A stretch of 64,000 nt of DNA from Dechloromonas sp. Dech2017 (GTDB lineage: Bacteria > Pseudomonadota > Gammaproteobacteria > Burkholderiales > Rhodocyclaceae). The DNA is taken from positions 26,908 through 90,907 of the forward strand of contig SSXW01000016.1 in assembly GCA_009469585.1 (NCBI GenBank), written 5' to 3'. The position numbers were made by a program, and so were the translations under genes. Below, one piece after another: positions 50,314-58,815 of this stretch (within the stretch, counting starts at the first letter, position 1; each line of letters opens with the position of its first letter). The notes beneath the pieces were generated by a model, which did no database searches, was not told the DNA's origin, and saw nothing but the letters and a program-made list of their open reading frames with translations.

Positions 50314-50490
50314 CCGGCCGGGGTACTGGCGCGTCATGTGAAGAGCATCGATGGCGTATTTTCGCGGCACTGACTGCTCGCCAGCGCCGTCGGATCCCCC
50401 GCATCGCATGGCTTTTCGGGGAACCCGGGCTATCCGGATCGCTGTAAGATGTCGCTGATGCCCTCAACCAGCAAAGGAAAGGTCGCCACC

Positions 50491-52236
50491 ATGTCAGCCA
50501 ATGGAAATGGTCGTCACAGCGTCGATATCAACAGCCTGAGTCCGGCCGAATCGTTCGGCAAGGCGGTCGGCAACGCCATCGATCCCTACGGCGTCACGAC
50601 GTCGTTGCTCGATGCCTGCACTGCCTGGCTGATGCATCCGCAGGAACTGGCCCGGGCGGCGACCGCCCTGTCCGGCGACCTGCTCGCCCTCCAGTCGCAC
50701 GTCATGCGGCGGGCCATGGGCATCCCGTCGGCCGACGTCATCCAGCCCAACCCTGACGATGCCCGTTTCGCCGACCCGGTGTGGACCGATTCGGCGACCT
50801 GGGACATCGTCAAGGAGTGGTACATCGCCTTCAACCGCCGCCTCGAGGACATGTTCTTCGAGACGCCCGGCTTGTCCGACAAGGAGCGCCGCCGCTCGGC
50901 TTTCTGGCTGCGTACCTGGCTGAACATGGTTTCGCCGACCAACTTCTTCTGGCTCAACCCGGTGGCCATGCGGCGTTTCGTCGAAACCGGCGGCGAGAGC
51001 CTGCGCCAGGGCTGGGAGAACTTCCAGCGCGACGTCCAGGCCAAGAACATCCTGATGGTCGACCAGGACGCCTTCACCGTCGGCAAGGACCTGGCGACGA
51101 CGCCGGGCAAGGTGATGTTCCGCAACCGCCTGGTCGAGCTGATCCACTATGCGCCGACCACCGAGAAGGTGCGGGCCATGCCCATCGTCATCATCACGCC
51201 GTGGATCAACAAGTTCTACATCCTCGACCTGACGGCCAAGAAGAGCATGGTCAAGTACCTGACCGACCAGGGTTTCTCGGTGTTCATCACCAGCTGGAAG
51301 AACCCGGGGGCCGACATGGCCGAGGTGCGCTTCGACGATTACCTGCTGGAAGGTGTCAACGAGGTGGTCAAGGCGGCCAGCGAATTCTGCAAGGTGCCGC
51401 AGGTGCACCTGGCCGGCTACTGCATTGGCGGCACCCTGGTCAGCACCTACATGGCCTGGGCCAACAAGCAGTACGCCGCCGAGCGCATGCCGGTCGCCCA
51501 CTGGACGCTGTTCACCACGTTGACCGATTTCGCCCATCCCGGCGACATCGACGTCTTCATCGACGAAGCCTGCATCGGCGCACTCGACGAATCGATGGCG
51601 CGCAAGGGCTATCTCGACGGCAACGAAATGGCCAGCTCCTTCCGCCTGCTGCGTTCCAACACCCTGATCTGGCATTACTGGGAGCGCAGCTACCTGCTTG
51701 GCGAGTCGCTGCCACCCTTCGACGTGCTGTTCTGGAACATGGACACCACCCGCATGCCGCACGCCATGCACGCCTACTACCTGCGCCAGCTCTACCTGGA
51801 AAACAACCTGATCAAGCGCGACAAGCTGACCATCGCTGGCCAGGCCATCGACCTCGATTGCATCGTCCAGCCGCTCTACGCGGTGACCGCCGAGGACGAC
51901 CACATCGCCCCGTGGAAGCAGTGCTACCGCATCCGCAAGTACGTCAACGTCCAGGCCGAGGTGCGCTTCGTGCTGTCCAGTTCCGGCCACATCCTGGGCA
52001 TCGTCAATCCGCCGGTCAACCCGCCCAAGCGCTCGTACTGGATCGGCGAACCGGTCCGCAACGAGCATTGGGAGCACTGGTTCGAGCGCGCCGAGCAAAA
52101 GCCCGGCAGCTGGTGGGGAGACTGGACCGCCTGGCTGGGCGAGCGTACCGGCCCGCTGGTCGACGCCTATCCCGCCGCCAACCGGAAATTCCAGTCGCTG
52201 GCCGACGCACCCGGCACCTACGTTCTCGAAAAGTGA
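50491..52236 (+). CDS. phaC: Class I poly(3-hydroxyalkanoate) synthase
   Basis: Polymerises 3-hydroxyacyl-CoA into PHA granules. The 581-aa protein has the PhaC N-terminal domain and an alpha/beta-hydrolase core with the lipase-like box GYCIGGT (nucleophile Cys311), catalytic Asp in EDDHIAPW (Asp470) and His500 in SSGHILGIVNPP. The spacing agrees with the C. necator enzyme. The ATG at 50491 has AGGAAAGG about 9 nt upstream; in-frame ATGs at 50449 and 50458 are alternatives. No phaA, phaB or phasin gene is adjacent. Confidence 0.93.
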   Translation: MSANGNGRHSVDINSLSPAESFGKAVGNAIDPYGVTTSLLDACTAWLMHPQELARAATALSGDLLALQSHVMRRAMGIPSADVIQPNPDDARFADPVWTDSATWDIVKEWYIAFNRRLEDMFFETPGLSDKERRRSAFWLRTWLNMVSPTNFFWLNPVAMRRFVETGGESLRQGWENFQRDVQAKNILMVDQDAFTVGKDLATTPGKVMFRNRLVELIHYAPTTEKVRAMPIVIITPWINKFYILDLTAKKSMVKYLTDQGFSVFITSWKNPGADMAEVRFDDYLLEGVNEVVKAASEFCKVPQVHLAGYCIGGTLVSTYMAWANKQYAAERMPVAHWTLFTTLTDFAHPGDIDVFIDEACIGALDESMARKGYLDGNEMASSFRLLRSNTLIWHYWERSYLLGESLPPFDVLFWNMDTTRMPHAMHAYYLRQLYLENNLIKRDKLTIAGQAIDLDCIVQPLYAVTAEDDHIAPWKQCYRIRKYVNVQAEVRFVLSSSGHILGIVNPPVNPPKRSYWIGEPVRNEHWEHWFERAEQKPGSWWGDWTAWLGERTGPLVDAYPAANRKFQSLADAPGTYVLEK

Positions 52237-52275
52237 TCGATCGCTCCAACCGTTTTCCCGCCACCGCTGGCCGTC

Positions 52276-52941
52276 ATGGGCACCTTGCCGGCCGGCACTG
52301 AACGGCCGGGCCGGGCGTCGGCGACGATGCCCCTGGCGTTGACCGGGCCGGCCCCGCAGGCTGGCCTCGACTTGCTGCGCATCGTCCGCATCAACGAGGA
52401 AATCAAGTCGGTGGTCGGCGTTGCCTTCCGCATCAACATCATGGCGCTCAATGCCATTTTCCTGGCCAAGCGGGCGGGCACGGCAGCCCGCGGCTTCGGC
52501 GTGCTGTCCAACGAGTTGCGTACTTTTTCGCAGAACCTGCGCGACTGCATGGGCGAGCTGAGCGGGCTGGTCGATGCCTGCGTCGGCGAGGTTTCCGTCG
52601 TGCTGCGCGACATCCGCCACACCCGCCTGTTGCGCCAGGCCGTCGCCGCCTCTTCCTGGGCCGGTGGGGCGGCGGTGCTGGCCGCCCGCCAGGCCGAAAG
52701 CGAGCGCCACCTGCAGCGCCTCACCGCTCGCCGCAAGGCCTTGCGGCGCGCCCTCGACGATGCTTTCCGGATGGTCGAACTGGGGGGCGTGCTGGCCAAG
52801 TCGGCCAAGATCGAGGCGGCCTACGGGCAGTCCTTCGCTGCCTCGCTGGCCCAGGTTTCCGGCGAGTTCGACGGGGTGGTCGAGGAAATCCGCAAATCGC
52901 TGGAAGCCCTGCGCCGCTCGGACTTTTTCGGACGCCATTGA
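52276..52941 (+). CDS. Soluble protein with a chemoreceptor-tip-like (MCP signalling) segment
   Basis: A 221-aa mostly helical protein without membrane helices. Residues ~50-85 (INIMALNAIFLAKRAGTAAR followed by GFGVLSNELRTFSQ) closely follow the hairpin tip of methyl-accepting chemotaxis proteins, where CheA and CheW dock, but a full receptor signalling domain is lacking. The next gene, 12 bp away, is an ODP-like oxygen sensor, so the two may form a small redox-sensing receptor. The start is uncertain: no good RBS is seen for ATG 52276 or 52327. Confidence 0.55.
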   Translation: MGTLPAGTERPGRASATMPLALTGPAPQAGLDLLRIVRINEEIKSVVGVAFRINIMALNAIFLAKRAGTAARGFGVLSNELRTFSQNLRDCMGELSGLVDACVGEVSVVLRDIRHTRLLRQAVAASSWAGGAAVLAARQAESERHLQRLTARRKALRRALDDAFRMVELGGVLAKSAKIEAAYGQSFAASLAQVSGEFDGVVEEIRKSLEALRRSDFFGRH

Positions 52942-52953
52942 GAGGAGGGGGGC

Positions 52954-53694
52954 GTGAAGACGACAAGAACCATTTTCCAGGACGGCGACCACAAGTGGGT
53001 CGCCATCGTCCGCGATCCGGAACGCAAAGGCCACCTGATCGACACCAACGAATACCTGGTGACTCATGGCGGCCAGGGGCTGCTCCTCGACCCGGGCGGC
53101 GCCGAGATTTTTCCGGCGGTTTTCTCGGCACTGTCGGCCGAATTTGACCCGTCGGCGCTGGCCGGCATCTTCGCCTCGCACCAGGACCCGGACATCTGCT
53201 CGTCGCTCGCCCTGTGGCTGGAATTCAACCCGCAGATGCACTGCTATGTCAGCTGGCTGTGGCGCAGTTTCATTCCGCATTTCGGTGGCAGCGCCGACAC
53301 CTTCGTCGCCATGCCCGACGCCGGCATGACCATTGCGCTGGGTGGCCTGTCCCTGACGGCGGTGCCGGCCCATTACCTGCATTCCTCGGGCAACCTGCAT
53401 CTGTACGATGCCCAGGCCCGCATGTTCTTCTCCGGCGACGTCGGGGCGGCCCTCTTGCCGCCCGGCGAGGATGGCCTGTTCGTCGAGGATTTCGATGCCC
53501 ACATCCGCCATGCCGAGGCTTTCCACCGGCGATGGATGGGCTCCAACGAGGCCAAGCGCAGCTGGTGCGAGCGGGTGGCGAAAATGGACATCGACATGCT
53601 CTGCCCGCAGCACGGGGCGGTCTATCAGGGGGCCGACGTCGAGCGCTTTATCAACTGGTTCGATGCCTTGCCGGTGGGTGTGGTCGGCAGCTGA
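52954..53694 (+). CDS. ODP-like metallo-beta-lactamase-fold diiron (oxygen-binding) protein
   Basis: A 246-aa MBL-fold protein resembling the diiron domain of flavodiiron proteins without the flavodoxin part. Metal-ligand positions are ASHQDPDICSS (HxDxD type), PAHYLHSSGNLH, FFSGDVG and CPQHGAVY. This is the pattern of ODP, the Fe/O2-binding protein that works with a chemoreceptor in Treponema. The GTG at 52954 follows GAGGAGGGGGG. The function is inferred from fold and neighbour, not shown. Confidence 0.75.
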   Translation: MKTTRTIFQDGDHKWVAIVRDPERKGHLIDTNEYLVTHGGQGLLLDPGGAEIFPAVFSALSAEFDPSALAGIFASHQDPDICSSLALWLEFNPQMHCYVSWLWRSFIPHFGGSADTFVAMPDAGMTIALGGLSLTAVPAHYLHSSGNLHLYDAQARMFFSGDVGAALLPPGEDGLFVEDFDAHIRHAEAFHRRWMGSNEAKRSWCERVAKMDIDMLCPQHGAVYQGADVERFINWFDALPVGVVGS

Positions 53695-53705
53695 TTGGCC
53701 GGTAT

Positions 53706-53719
53706 TTGACCGTGGTCAA
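53706..53719 (+). promoter_or_regulatory. FNR/DNR-type operator upstream of the hemerythrin operon
   Basis: A perfect palindrome TTGAC-CGTG-GTCAA. A GAGAAT -10-like element at 53743-53748 would place the start of transcription about 42 bp from the palindrome centre, the class II activation geometry of CRP/FNR proteins. Confidence 0.6.
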
Positions 53720-53776
53720 GGTGCGTTTCGGGGCGATGCCCCGAGAATGTGGCAAACATTCCACGAGATCCCCGAC

Positions 53777-54220
53777 ATGACTTCCATCCGTAGTTTGATG
53801 ACCGACGATCATCGCCATTGCGATGACCTGTTTGCCGAGGCCGAAATGGCCATCGGCAAGAACAACCTGGAGGCGGCTAGGGCGGCTTTCGATCATTTCC
53901 GCACGGCCATGCTGGCTCATTTCGCCTGCGAGGAAAAAACCCTGTTCCCCTCCTTCGAGGCGAAGACGGGCATGAGCATGGGGCCGACCCAGGTGATGCG
54001 CATGGAGCACGTGCAACTGCGCGCCTTGTTCGACGATGCGGCCCGGGCGCTGGGCGACGGCAATACCGACGACTACCTGGGCATCGCCGATACCCTGCTG
54101 ATCATGATGCAACAGCACAACATGAAGGAAGAGAACATCCTCTACCCGATGTGCGACCAGCATCTGTCGGGTGAGCCGAGCCTGATCGAACAACTTGAAA
54201 CGGAGCTTTGCGAGGCATGA
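53777..54220 (+). CDS. Hemerythrin-like HHE-domain protein
   Basis: A 147-aa four-helix-bundle protein with the ligand pattern of HHE domains: DDHRHCDDLF, HFRTAMLAHFACEEKTLFP, MEHVQLRALF and QQHNMKEENILYP. Such diiron proteins bind O2 or NO, or serve in repair of Fe-S and diiron centres. The ATG at 53777 is chosen; a longer in-frame reading upstream overlaps the preceding gene in another frame. The stop overlaps the DUF2249 start (ATGA). The operator at 53706 suggests control by oxygen or nitric oxide. Confidence 0.88.
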   Translation: MTSIRSLMTDDHRHCDDLFAEAEMAIGKNNLEAARAAFDHFRTAMLAHFACEEKTLFPSFEAKTGMSMGPTQVMRMEHVQLRALFDDAARALGDGNTDDYLGIADTLLIMMQQHNMKEENILYPMCDQHLSGEPSLIEQLETELCEA

Positions 54221-54444
54221 GCCACGCCAAGACCCCCCACGTTGTCGATGCCCGCTACATGGTGCCGCCCGAGCCTTTCGAGGCGACCATGGAAATGCTC
54301 GACACACTCAAGGAAGGCGAGAAGATGTTGCTGCTGCTCTATCGCGAACCGCATCCGCTGTACAAGGTGCTGCGCCAGAACGGGCACGACTACGAGGTGG
54401 AACAGGTCGCCGACGGCACCTTCGAAATCCTGATTTCCCGCTAA
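54217..54444 (+). CDS. DUF2249 domain protein
   Basis: A 75-aa TusA-like small domain: VVDARYMVPPEPFEATMEML, LLLLYREPHPLYKVL and a C-terminal FEILISR strand. DUF2249 domains are repeatedly found with hemerythrin and NO-response genes; the molecular role is unknown. It is translationally coupled to the hemerythrin gene (4-bp overlap). Confidence 0.82.
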   Translation: MSHAKTPHVVDARYMVPPEPFEATMEMLDTLKEGEKMLLLLYREPHPLYKVLRQNGHDYEVEQVADGTFEILISR

Positions 54445-54450
54445 TCGGCC

Positions 54451-55749
54451 ATGCAAGCGGGAATGGCCTTCGAGAACGCTCCGCCGTTCATCGCCCCCCT
54501 GCGTTTTTTCCTGACCGCGCCGCTTTTCGCCGCGCTGGCCGGGCTGCTCATCGCCGTCGATGGCGGTGACCTCTTCGCCTCGCGGTGGACGCCGGGGGCG
54601 CTGGCCGCCACCCACCTGATCACCGTCGGCTTCATGCTGCAGACCATGCTGGGTGCGCTGATCCAGATCCTGCCGGTGCTGGCCGGTGTCGACCTGGTCA
54701 ATCCGCTGCGCCTGGCCCAGGTGGTGCACCTTGGCCTGTCGGCCGGCGCCCTGTTGCTGGTGGCCGGGTTTCTCTTCGGCCAGCCGGTGCTGCTCGGTCT
54801 GGCGGCGCTGGTGCTGTGCCTGAGCGTGGTCAGTTTTCTCGCCGTGGTCATGCGGGCCATGGCCGGCGTACCGTCGACCAGTCCGACCATACGCGGCATC
54901 AAGATCGCGCTGTTCGGGCTGGCCGGCGTGGTCGGCCTGGGCGCGGCGCTCGCCCTGGCCCTGGCCAACGGCTGGGCCTGGCCGCTGCCGGCCCTGGCTG
55001 ACCTGCACGCCGGCTGGGGGCTGGGTGGCTGGGCCGGCGTGCTGCTGGCCGCCATGGCTTATGTCGTCGTCCCCATGTTTCAACTGACGCCGGGTTATCC
55101 GGTGCGCCCCAGTTGGTGGTTTCCGGTGGTCATGCTGGCCATGCTGCTGGCCTGGTCACTGGCCGTGCTGGCCGACTGGGCGTGGCTGGTGCGCCTCAGC
55201 CAGTTGGTGGCAGCCATGGCCGGCATCGGCTTTGCCGGGCTGACCCTGCGTCTGCAGTCGAAACGGCGGCGGGCCAGGTCGGATGCTACCTACCGCTTCT
55301 GGCAACTCGGCCTCGGGTCGACCATTTTTGCGCTGTTTTTGCTGTTGACCGCAGCACTCTGGCCGGCGGCCGGCGATATCGAGGGCTGGGCTCCGGCCAT
55401 CGGCGTGCTGCTGCTGGCCGGCGGTTTCTTGCCCTTCATTGCCGGCATGCTCTACAAGATCCTGCCTTTCATGGCCTGGCTGCACCTGCAAAACTGCGGC
55501 ATGGCACGGGTCGCGGCGCCGGCCATGAACAAGCTGCTGTCGGAAGCCGACAGCGAGCGCCAGATGCGCGCTTATTTCCTCGCTTTTGCGGTGTTGCTGG
55601 CCGCCGTGATTTTTCCCGACTGGCTGGCGCGGCCGGCCGGCTTGCTCTTCGCGCTGGCCAACGGCTGGTTGTACTGGAACCTGTTCGGGGCTTTCCGGCG
55701 TTATCGGCTGGCCGAGGCCGACATCGTGCAGAAGCTGGCCAGCAAGTGA
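54451..55749 (+). CDS. Polytopic membrane protein, NnrS/heme-copper-oxidase-like
   Basis: A 432-aa protein with roughly twelve hydrophobic helices. Conserved-looking segments include ATHLITVGFMLQTMLGALIQ with a His in the membrane, VVVPMFQLTPGYP, and IAGMLYKILPFMAWLHLQNC. The pattern recalls NnrS and distant heme-copper-oxidase subunit-I-like proteins, so heme binding is possible, but I cannot assign a named family. It lies 6 bp after DUF2249 and overlaps the SirB2 gene. Codons near 55318-55358 resemble the dispersed ~40-bp repeat. Confidence 0.6.
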   Translation: MQAGMAFENAPPFIAPLRFFLTAPLFAALAGLLIAVDGGDLFASRWTPGALAATHLITVGFMLQTMLGALIQILPVLAGVDLVNPLRLAQVVHLGLSAGALLLVAGFLFGQPVLLGLAALVLCLSVVSFLAVVMRAMAGVPSTSPTIRGIKIALFGLAGVVGLGAALALALANGWAWPLPALADLHAGWGLGGWAGVLLAAMAYVVVPMFQLTPGYPVRPSWWFPVVMLAMLLAWSLAVLADWAWLVRLSQLVAAMAGIGFAGLTLRLQSKRRRARSDATYRFWQLGLGSTIFALFLLLTAALWPAAGDIEGWAPAIGVLLLAGGFLPFIAGMLYKILPFMAWLHLQNCGMARVAAPAMNKLLSEADSERQMRAYFLAFAVLLAAVIFPDWLARPAGLLFALANGWLYWNLFGAFRRYRLAEADIVQKLASK

Positions 55750-56126
55750 GCTATCTCGTCCTCAAGCACCTGCATGTGACCTGCGTCGTCCTCAGCGGCC
55801 TGGGCTTTTCCCTGCGCAGCTGGTGGATGTGGCGGGAATCGGCGCTGCTCCAGGCGCGGCTGACCCGGGTCCTGCCCCATACGGTGGACACGCTGCTGCT
55901 CGGCAGCGCACTGCTCATGGCCTGGATGAGCGGCCAGTACCCCTTCGTCGCCGACTGGCTGACCGCCAAGTTCTTCGGATTGCTCGCCTACATCCTGCTG
56001 GGCATGATGGCGCTCAAGCGCGGCCGGACGCGGGTGCTACGCGTCCGCTACGTCGGCCTTGCCCTGCTCGCCTACGGCTACATCGTCAGCGTCGCCCTAA
56101 CCCGCAACCCCATGCCGTGGTTGTGA
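55746..56126 (+). CDS. SirB2 family membrane protein
   Basis: A 126-aa protein of four hydrophobic helices with SirB2 features: LVLKHLHVTCVVLSGLGFSL and RTRVLRVRYVGLALLAYGYI. The GTG start overlaps the previous stop (GTGA). It completes the hemerythrin-DUF2249-membrane protein-SirB2 set. SirB2 proteins have no settled biochemical role. Confidence 0.82.
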   Translation: MSYLVLKHLHVTCVVLSGLGFSLRSWWMWRESALLQARLTRVLPHTVDTLLLGSALLMAWMSGQYPFVADWLTAKFFGLLAYILLGMMALKRGRTRVLRVRYVGLALLAYGYIVSVALTRNPMPWL

Positions 56127-56132
56127 GCCGGC

Positions 56133-58169
56133 CTACATCCGACCGAGCTTGCGGTACAGGGTGTTGCGGCTGATGCCGAGCTGGCGGGCTGCCGACGAGA
56201 TGTTGCCACCGGCTGCCTCGAGGGCGCGCATGGCGGCCTGCCGGCTGATCTCGTCCAGGCTGTTGTTGCCCTCGAGCGGAGCCGCCGCCCAGGGGTCATG
56301 GGCAGCTAACGTTCCACCCGGGCTTTGCAGCGGGGCCTCGAACAGTTCTTCGGGCAGGTGTGCCTCGGTGATCAGCGTTTCGTCGTCGTCGAGCATGGCG
56401 ATGGTGACCCGGATGACGTTGAACAGCTGGCGGATGTTACCCGGCCAGCCATAGCGTTCGATGGCCTGCATGGCGCCTTCCGAAAACTTGACCGGCTCCT
56501 CGTTGGGCGCGATTTCCTCGGCGGCCAGGCGATGGACGATGGCCCGGATGTCGGTCCGTTCGCGCAGGGCGGGCAGGGTGACGCTCATGCCGTTCAGCCG
56601 GTAATAAAGGTCTTCCCGGAAGGCGCCTTGGGCCACTTCCTCGCGCAGCTTGCGGTGGGTGGCGCAAACCAGCGAGATGTCGACCTGGATCGCCCGCGTG
56701 CTGCCCAGTGGCGTCACGCTGCGCTCCTGCAGCACGCGTAGCAGTCGGGCCTGCAAGTTGAGCGGCATGTCGCCAATTTCATCGAGGAATAGCGTGCCGC
56801 CGTGCGCCTGCTGGATCTTGCCCGGCGCGCCCTCCTTGCGGGCGCCGGTGAAGGCGCCGCCCTGGTAGCCGAAGAGTTCGGATTCGATCAGGGTTTCCGG
56901 GATGGAGGCGCAGTTGAGCGCGACGAAAGGCGCGCCACTGCGTGGCCCGCTGTTGTGGAAGGCCTTGGCGAAGATTTCCTTGCCGGCCCCCGATTCGCCC
57001 TGGATGAGGATCGGGATGTCGCGGCCGAGAATGCGCCGTGACCGGTCGATCGCTGCTTGCAGGCGGGGGTCGCCGGTGCCCAGGGAATCCAGTGTCGGCA
57101 TCGGGCTTTGTCTGGACTCGCTGCGCCGGGGGGTCGCCCGGGTTTGCGGCTGCGGTTCGTCGAAGACCCGGCCAGCCACGCTCAGCGGGGGCAACTGGCC
57201 GCGCAACTGGAAGTGCAGGGTCTTGCCGTTTACGCTCAGGGGGAGGCTCGATTGCGGGTTGTGGCGCAACTTGTCGACCAGTGCCGACAGGCTGCTCTCG
57301 AAAACCATCGAAAAGTCGCGCCGCACTGCGTCCACCTGGCGAATACCAAGGATGGCCGTGCCGTTGCGGTTGATGGCAAGGACCTGGCCGTCAGGCGAGA
57401 CGGCCGCCATGCCTTCGTTCGGGCCGCCGAGGAAGTCCGGGCGATGGTGGAAGCAGACCAGCATGTCGCGGGCGTGCACCGATTCGAACAAGCGCTTCGA
57501 GACGATCTCCGAAGAAAAGCGGGCCAGGCCGAGGGTGTGCTGGTGATGGCTGCGATAGTCGCCGGAAATGTCGAGAACGCCGATAAGGCGGCCATCCGGT
57601 CCAAAAATAGGGCTGGCGCAGCAGGTTAGGAAGCTGTTGTGCTCGAGGTAGTGTTCGGCACCGAGGACAGCGATCGGTACCTCTTCGGAGAGTGTCGTAC
57701 CGATGGCGTTGGTGCCGCGCAGGTTCTCGTCCCAGGAGGCGCCGGCCGACAATGTGACGCGGTCGGCGCGATCGACGAATTCGGCATCGCCGACGGTTTC
57801 GAGCAGGAGGCCGTTGGCATCGGCCAGGATCACCATGCTGCCCGAGTCGCGAATCTGCTCATAGACGTGTTCCATGATCGGCCGACCCATCTGCAGCAGG
57901 TAGCGGTTGCGATCCTGCTCGGTCTTCAGGGCGACGCGGTCCATCGCATCGATGGCCGGGGCGGAATGACTTTCGTCGAGACCAAAACGCAGGCAGCGCT
58001 CCCATGAGCGAACGATGACTGGGTCGACCAGGCCTTCCGGCAAGTCGCCACTGTCGAAGAATAGTTCTCGTGCCTGCTGGATGCGACGACCGTGAACTTC
58101 GGTCAGTAATTGAATTTGTCCCATCTCGTCCTCGGTGATTTTTGAACTTGTTGTATTTTTATGCTTCAT
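56133..58169 (-). CDS. Sigma-54-dependent transcriptional activator (AcoR-like)
   Basis: A 678-aa enhancer-binding protein: an N-terminal sensory part with a GAF-like domain (ILADANGLLLETVGDAEFVD), a PAS-like region, a AAA+ domain with Walker A GESGAGKE (about 389-396), the sigma-54 contact loop GAFTGA (about 437-442) and GTLFLDEIGD, and a C-terminal Fis-type HTH (ISSAARQLGISRNTLYRKLG). It is divergent from the cytochrome c gene, whose upstream region contains a textbook sigma-54 promoter, so this cluster is its likely target. An AACAC-N2-GTGTT inverted repeat sits next to its start (58175-58186). Confidence 0.9.
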   Translation of the reverse strand: MKHKNTTSSKITEDEMGQIQLLTEVHGRRIQQARELFFDSGDLPEGLVDPVIVRSWERCLRFGLDESHSAPAIDAMDRVALKTEQDRNRYLLQMGRPIMEHVYEQIRDSGSMVILADANGLLLETVGDAEFVDRADRVTLSAGASWDENLRGTNAIGTTLSEEVPIAVLGAEHYLEHNSFLTCCASPIFGPDGRLIGVLDISGDYRSHHQHTLGLARFSSEIVSKRLFESVHARDMLVCFHHRPDFLGGPNEGMAAVSPDGQVLAINRNGTAILGIRQVDAVRRDFSMVFESSLSALVDKLRHNPQSSLPLSVNGKTLHFQLRGQLPPLSVAGRVFDEPQPQTRATPRRSESRQSPMPTLDSLGTGDPRLQAAIDRSRRILGRDIPILIQGESGAGKEIFAKAFHNSGPRSGAPFVALNCASIPETLIESELFGYQGGAFTGARKEGAPGKIQQAHGGTLFLDEIGDMPLNLQARLLRVLQERSVTPLGSTRAIQVDISLVCATHRKLREEVAQGAFREDLYYRLNGMSVTLPALRERTDIRAIVHRLAAEEIAPNEEPVKFSEGAMQAIERYGWPGNIRQLFNVIRVTIAMLDDDETLITEAHLPEELFEAPLQSPGGTLAAHDPWAAAPLEGNNSLDEISRQAAMRALEAAGGNISSAARQLGISRNTLYRKLGRM

Positions 58170-58323
58170 AACGTAACACCTGTGTTTTTTCTTAGCAACA
58201 GGGTACGCACCGTAAAAATGATTTTATCAAATGACCGGGGTCCGGGTTGTCAACGGCCCCATTTTCGATCAACCTCGCCATGGCGATAAAAAAGGTCGGG
58301 AATTACCAGCTTCTGCCAAAAGC

Positions 58324-58338
58324 TGGCACGGGGCTTGC
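58324..58338 (+). promoter_or_regulatory. Sigma-54 promoter (-24/-12) for the cytochrome c operon
   Basis: TGGCAC (58324-58329), N5, TTGC (58335-58338), followed by A: an exact match to the sigma-54 consensus, 48 bp before the GTG of the cytochrome gene. Confidence 0.88.
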
Positions 58339-58386
58339 AGTCATCTGCAGACAAGACCGTTACCCGCACTCAAATAAGGAGATACT

Positions 58387-58815
58387 GTGAAACAATCCAC
58401 TCGACACCTCGTTGCCGTTGTTGCCACGCTTGCGCTCGGCGCCACTGCCCAGTCGGCTTTCGCGCATGGCGATGTGACTCCGCAGGCTGTAGATACGACT
58501 GGTCTGAAGAACCTCGGGGCTGATTTCCTGCCGTCGAACCCGTACCGTAAGGATAAGACCGCGATTAGTATCGGAGATTCCGCCTACAACCAGAATTGCG
58601 CCCGCTGCCATGGCTTGGGCGGCATTTCCGGCGGTATCGCTCCGGACTTGCGCTACCTGCCGCTGGGCAACGAAGGCGACGAAATCTTCCTGCAACGCAT
58701 CCGCAAGGGCGCCGTCCGCGACGGTCGCGTCTACATGCCTCCGTTCGAAGGCACGCTGAGCCAGGAGGCCATGTGGGCCATCCGTACCTGGCTGGAGACT
58801 GTCCATGAAGAGTGA
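58387..58815 (+). CDS. Periplasmic c-type cytochrome (PedF-like)
   Basis: A 142-aa exported cytochrome: a signal peptide ending QSAFA-H, one heme site CARCH (Cys71, Cys74, His75) and a likely axial Met in VYMPPFEGTL. It resembles cytochrome c550 of PQQ-dependent ethanol oxidation (PedF/ExaB type), which accepts electrons from the quinoprotein dehydrogenase. The GTG start follows AAGGAGATA. It overlaps the next gene by 11 bp. Confidence 0.82.
   Translation: MKQSTRHLVAVVATLALGATAQSAFAHGDVTPQAVDTTGLKNLGADFLPSNPYRKDKTAISIGDSAYNQNCARCHGLGGISGGIAPDLRYLPLGNEGDEIFLQRIRKGAVRDGRVYMPPFEGTLSQEAMWAIRTWLETVHEE

Noticed and set aside
50494..53613. 1039-residue frame antisense to phaC and the ODP module
   Set aside because: Shadow of conserved plus-strand genes with no recognisable domain.
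53729..53743. CGGGGC-GAT-GCCCCG hairpin after the ODP gene as a terminator
   Set aside because: No T-tract follows, and it sits between the FNR-type site and the likely -10 element.
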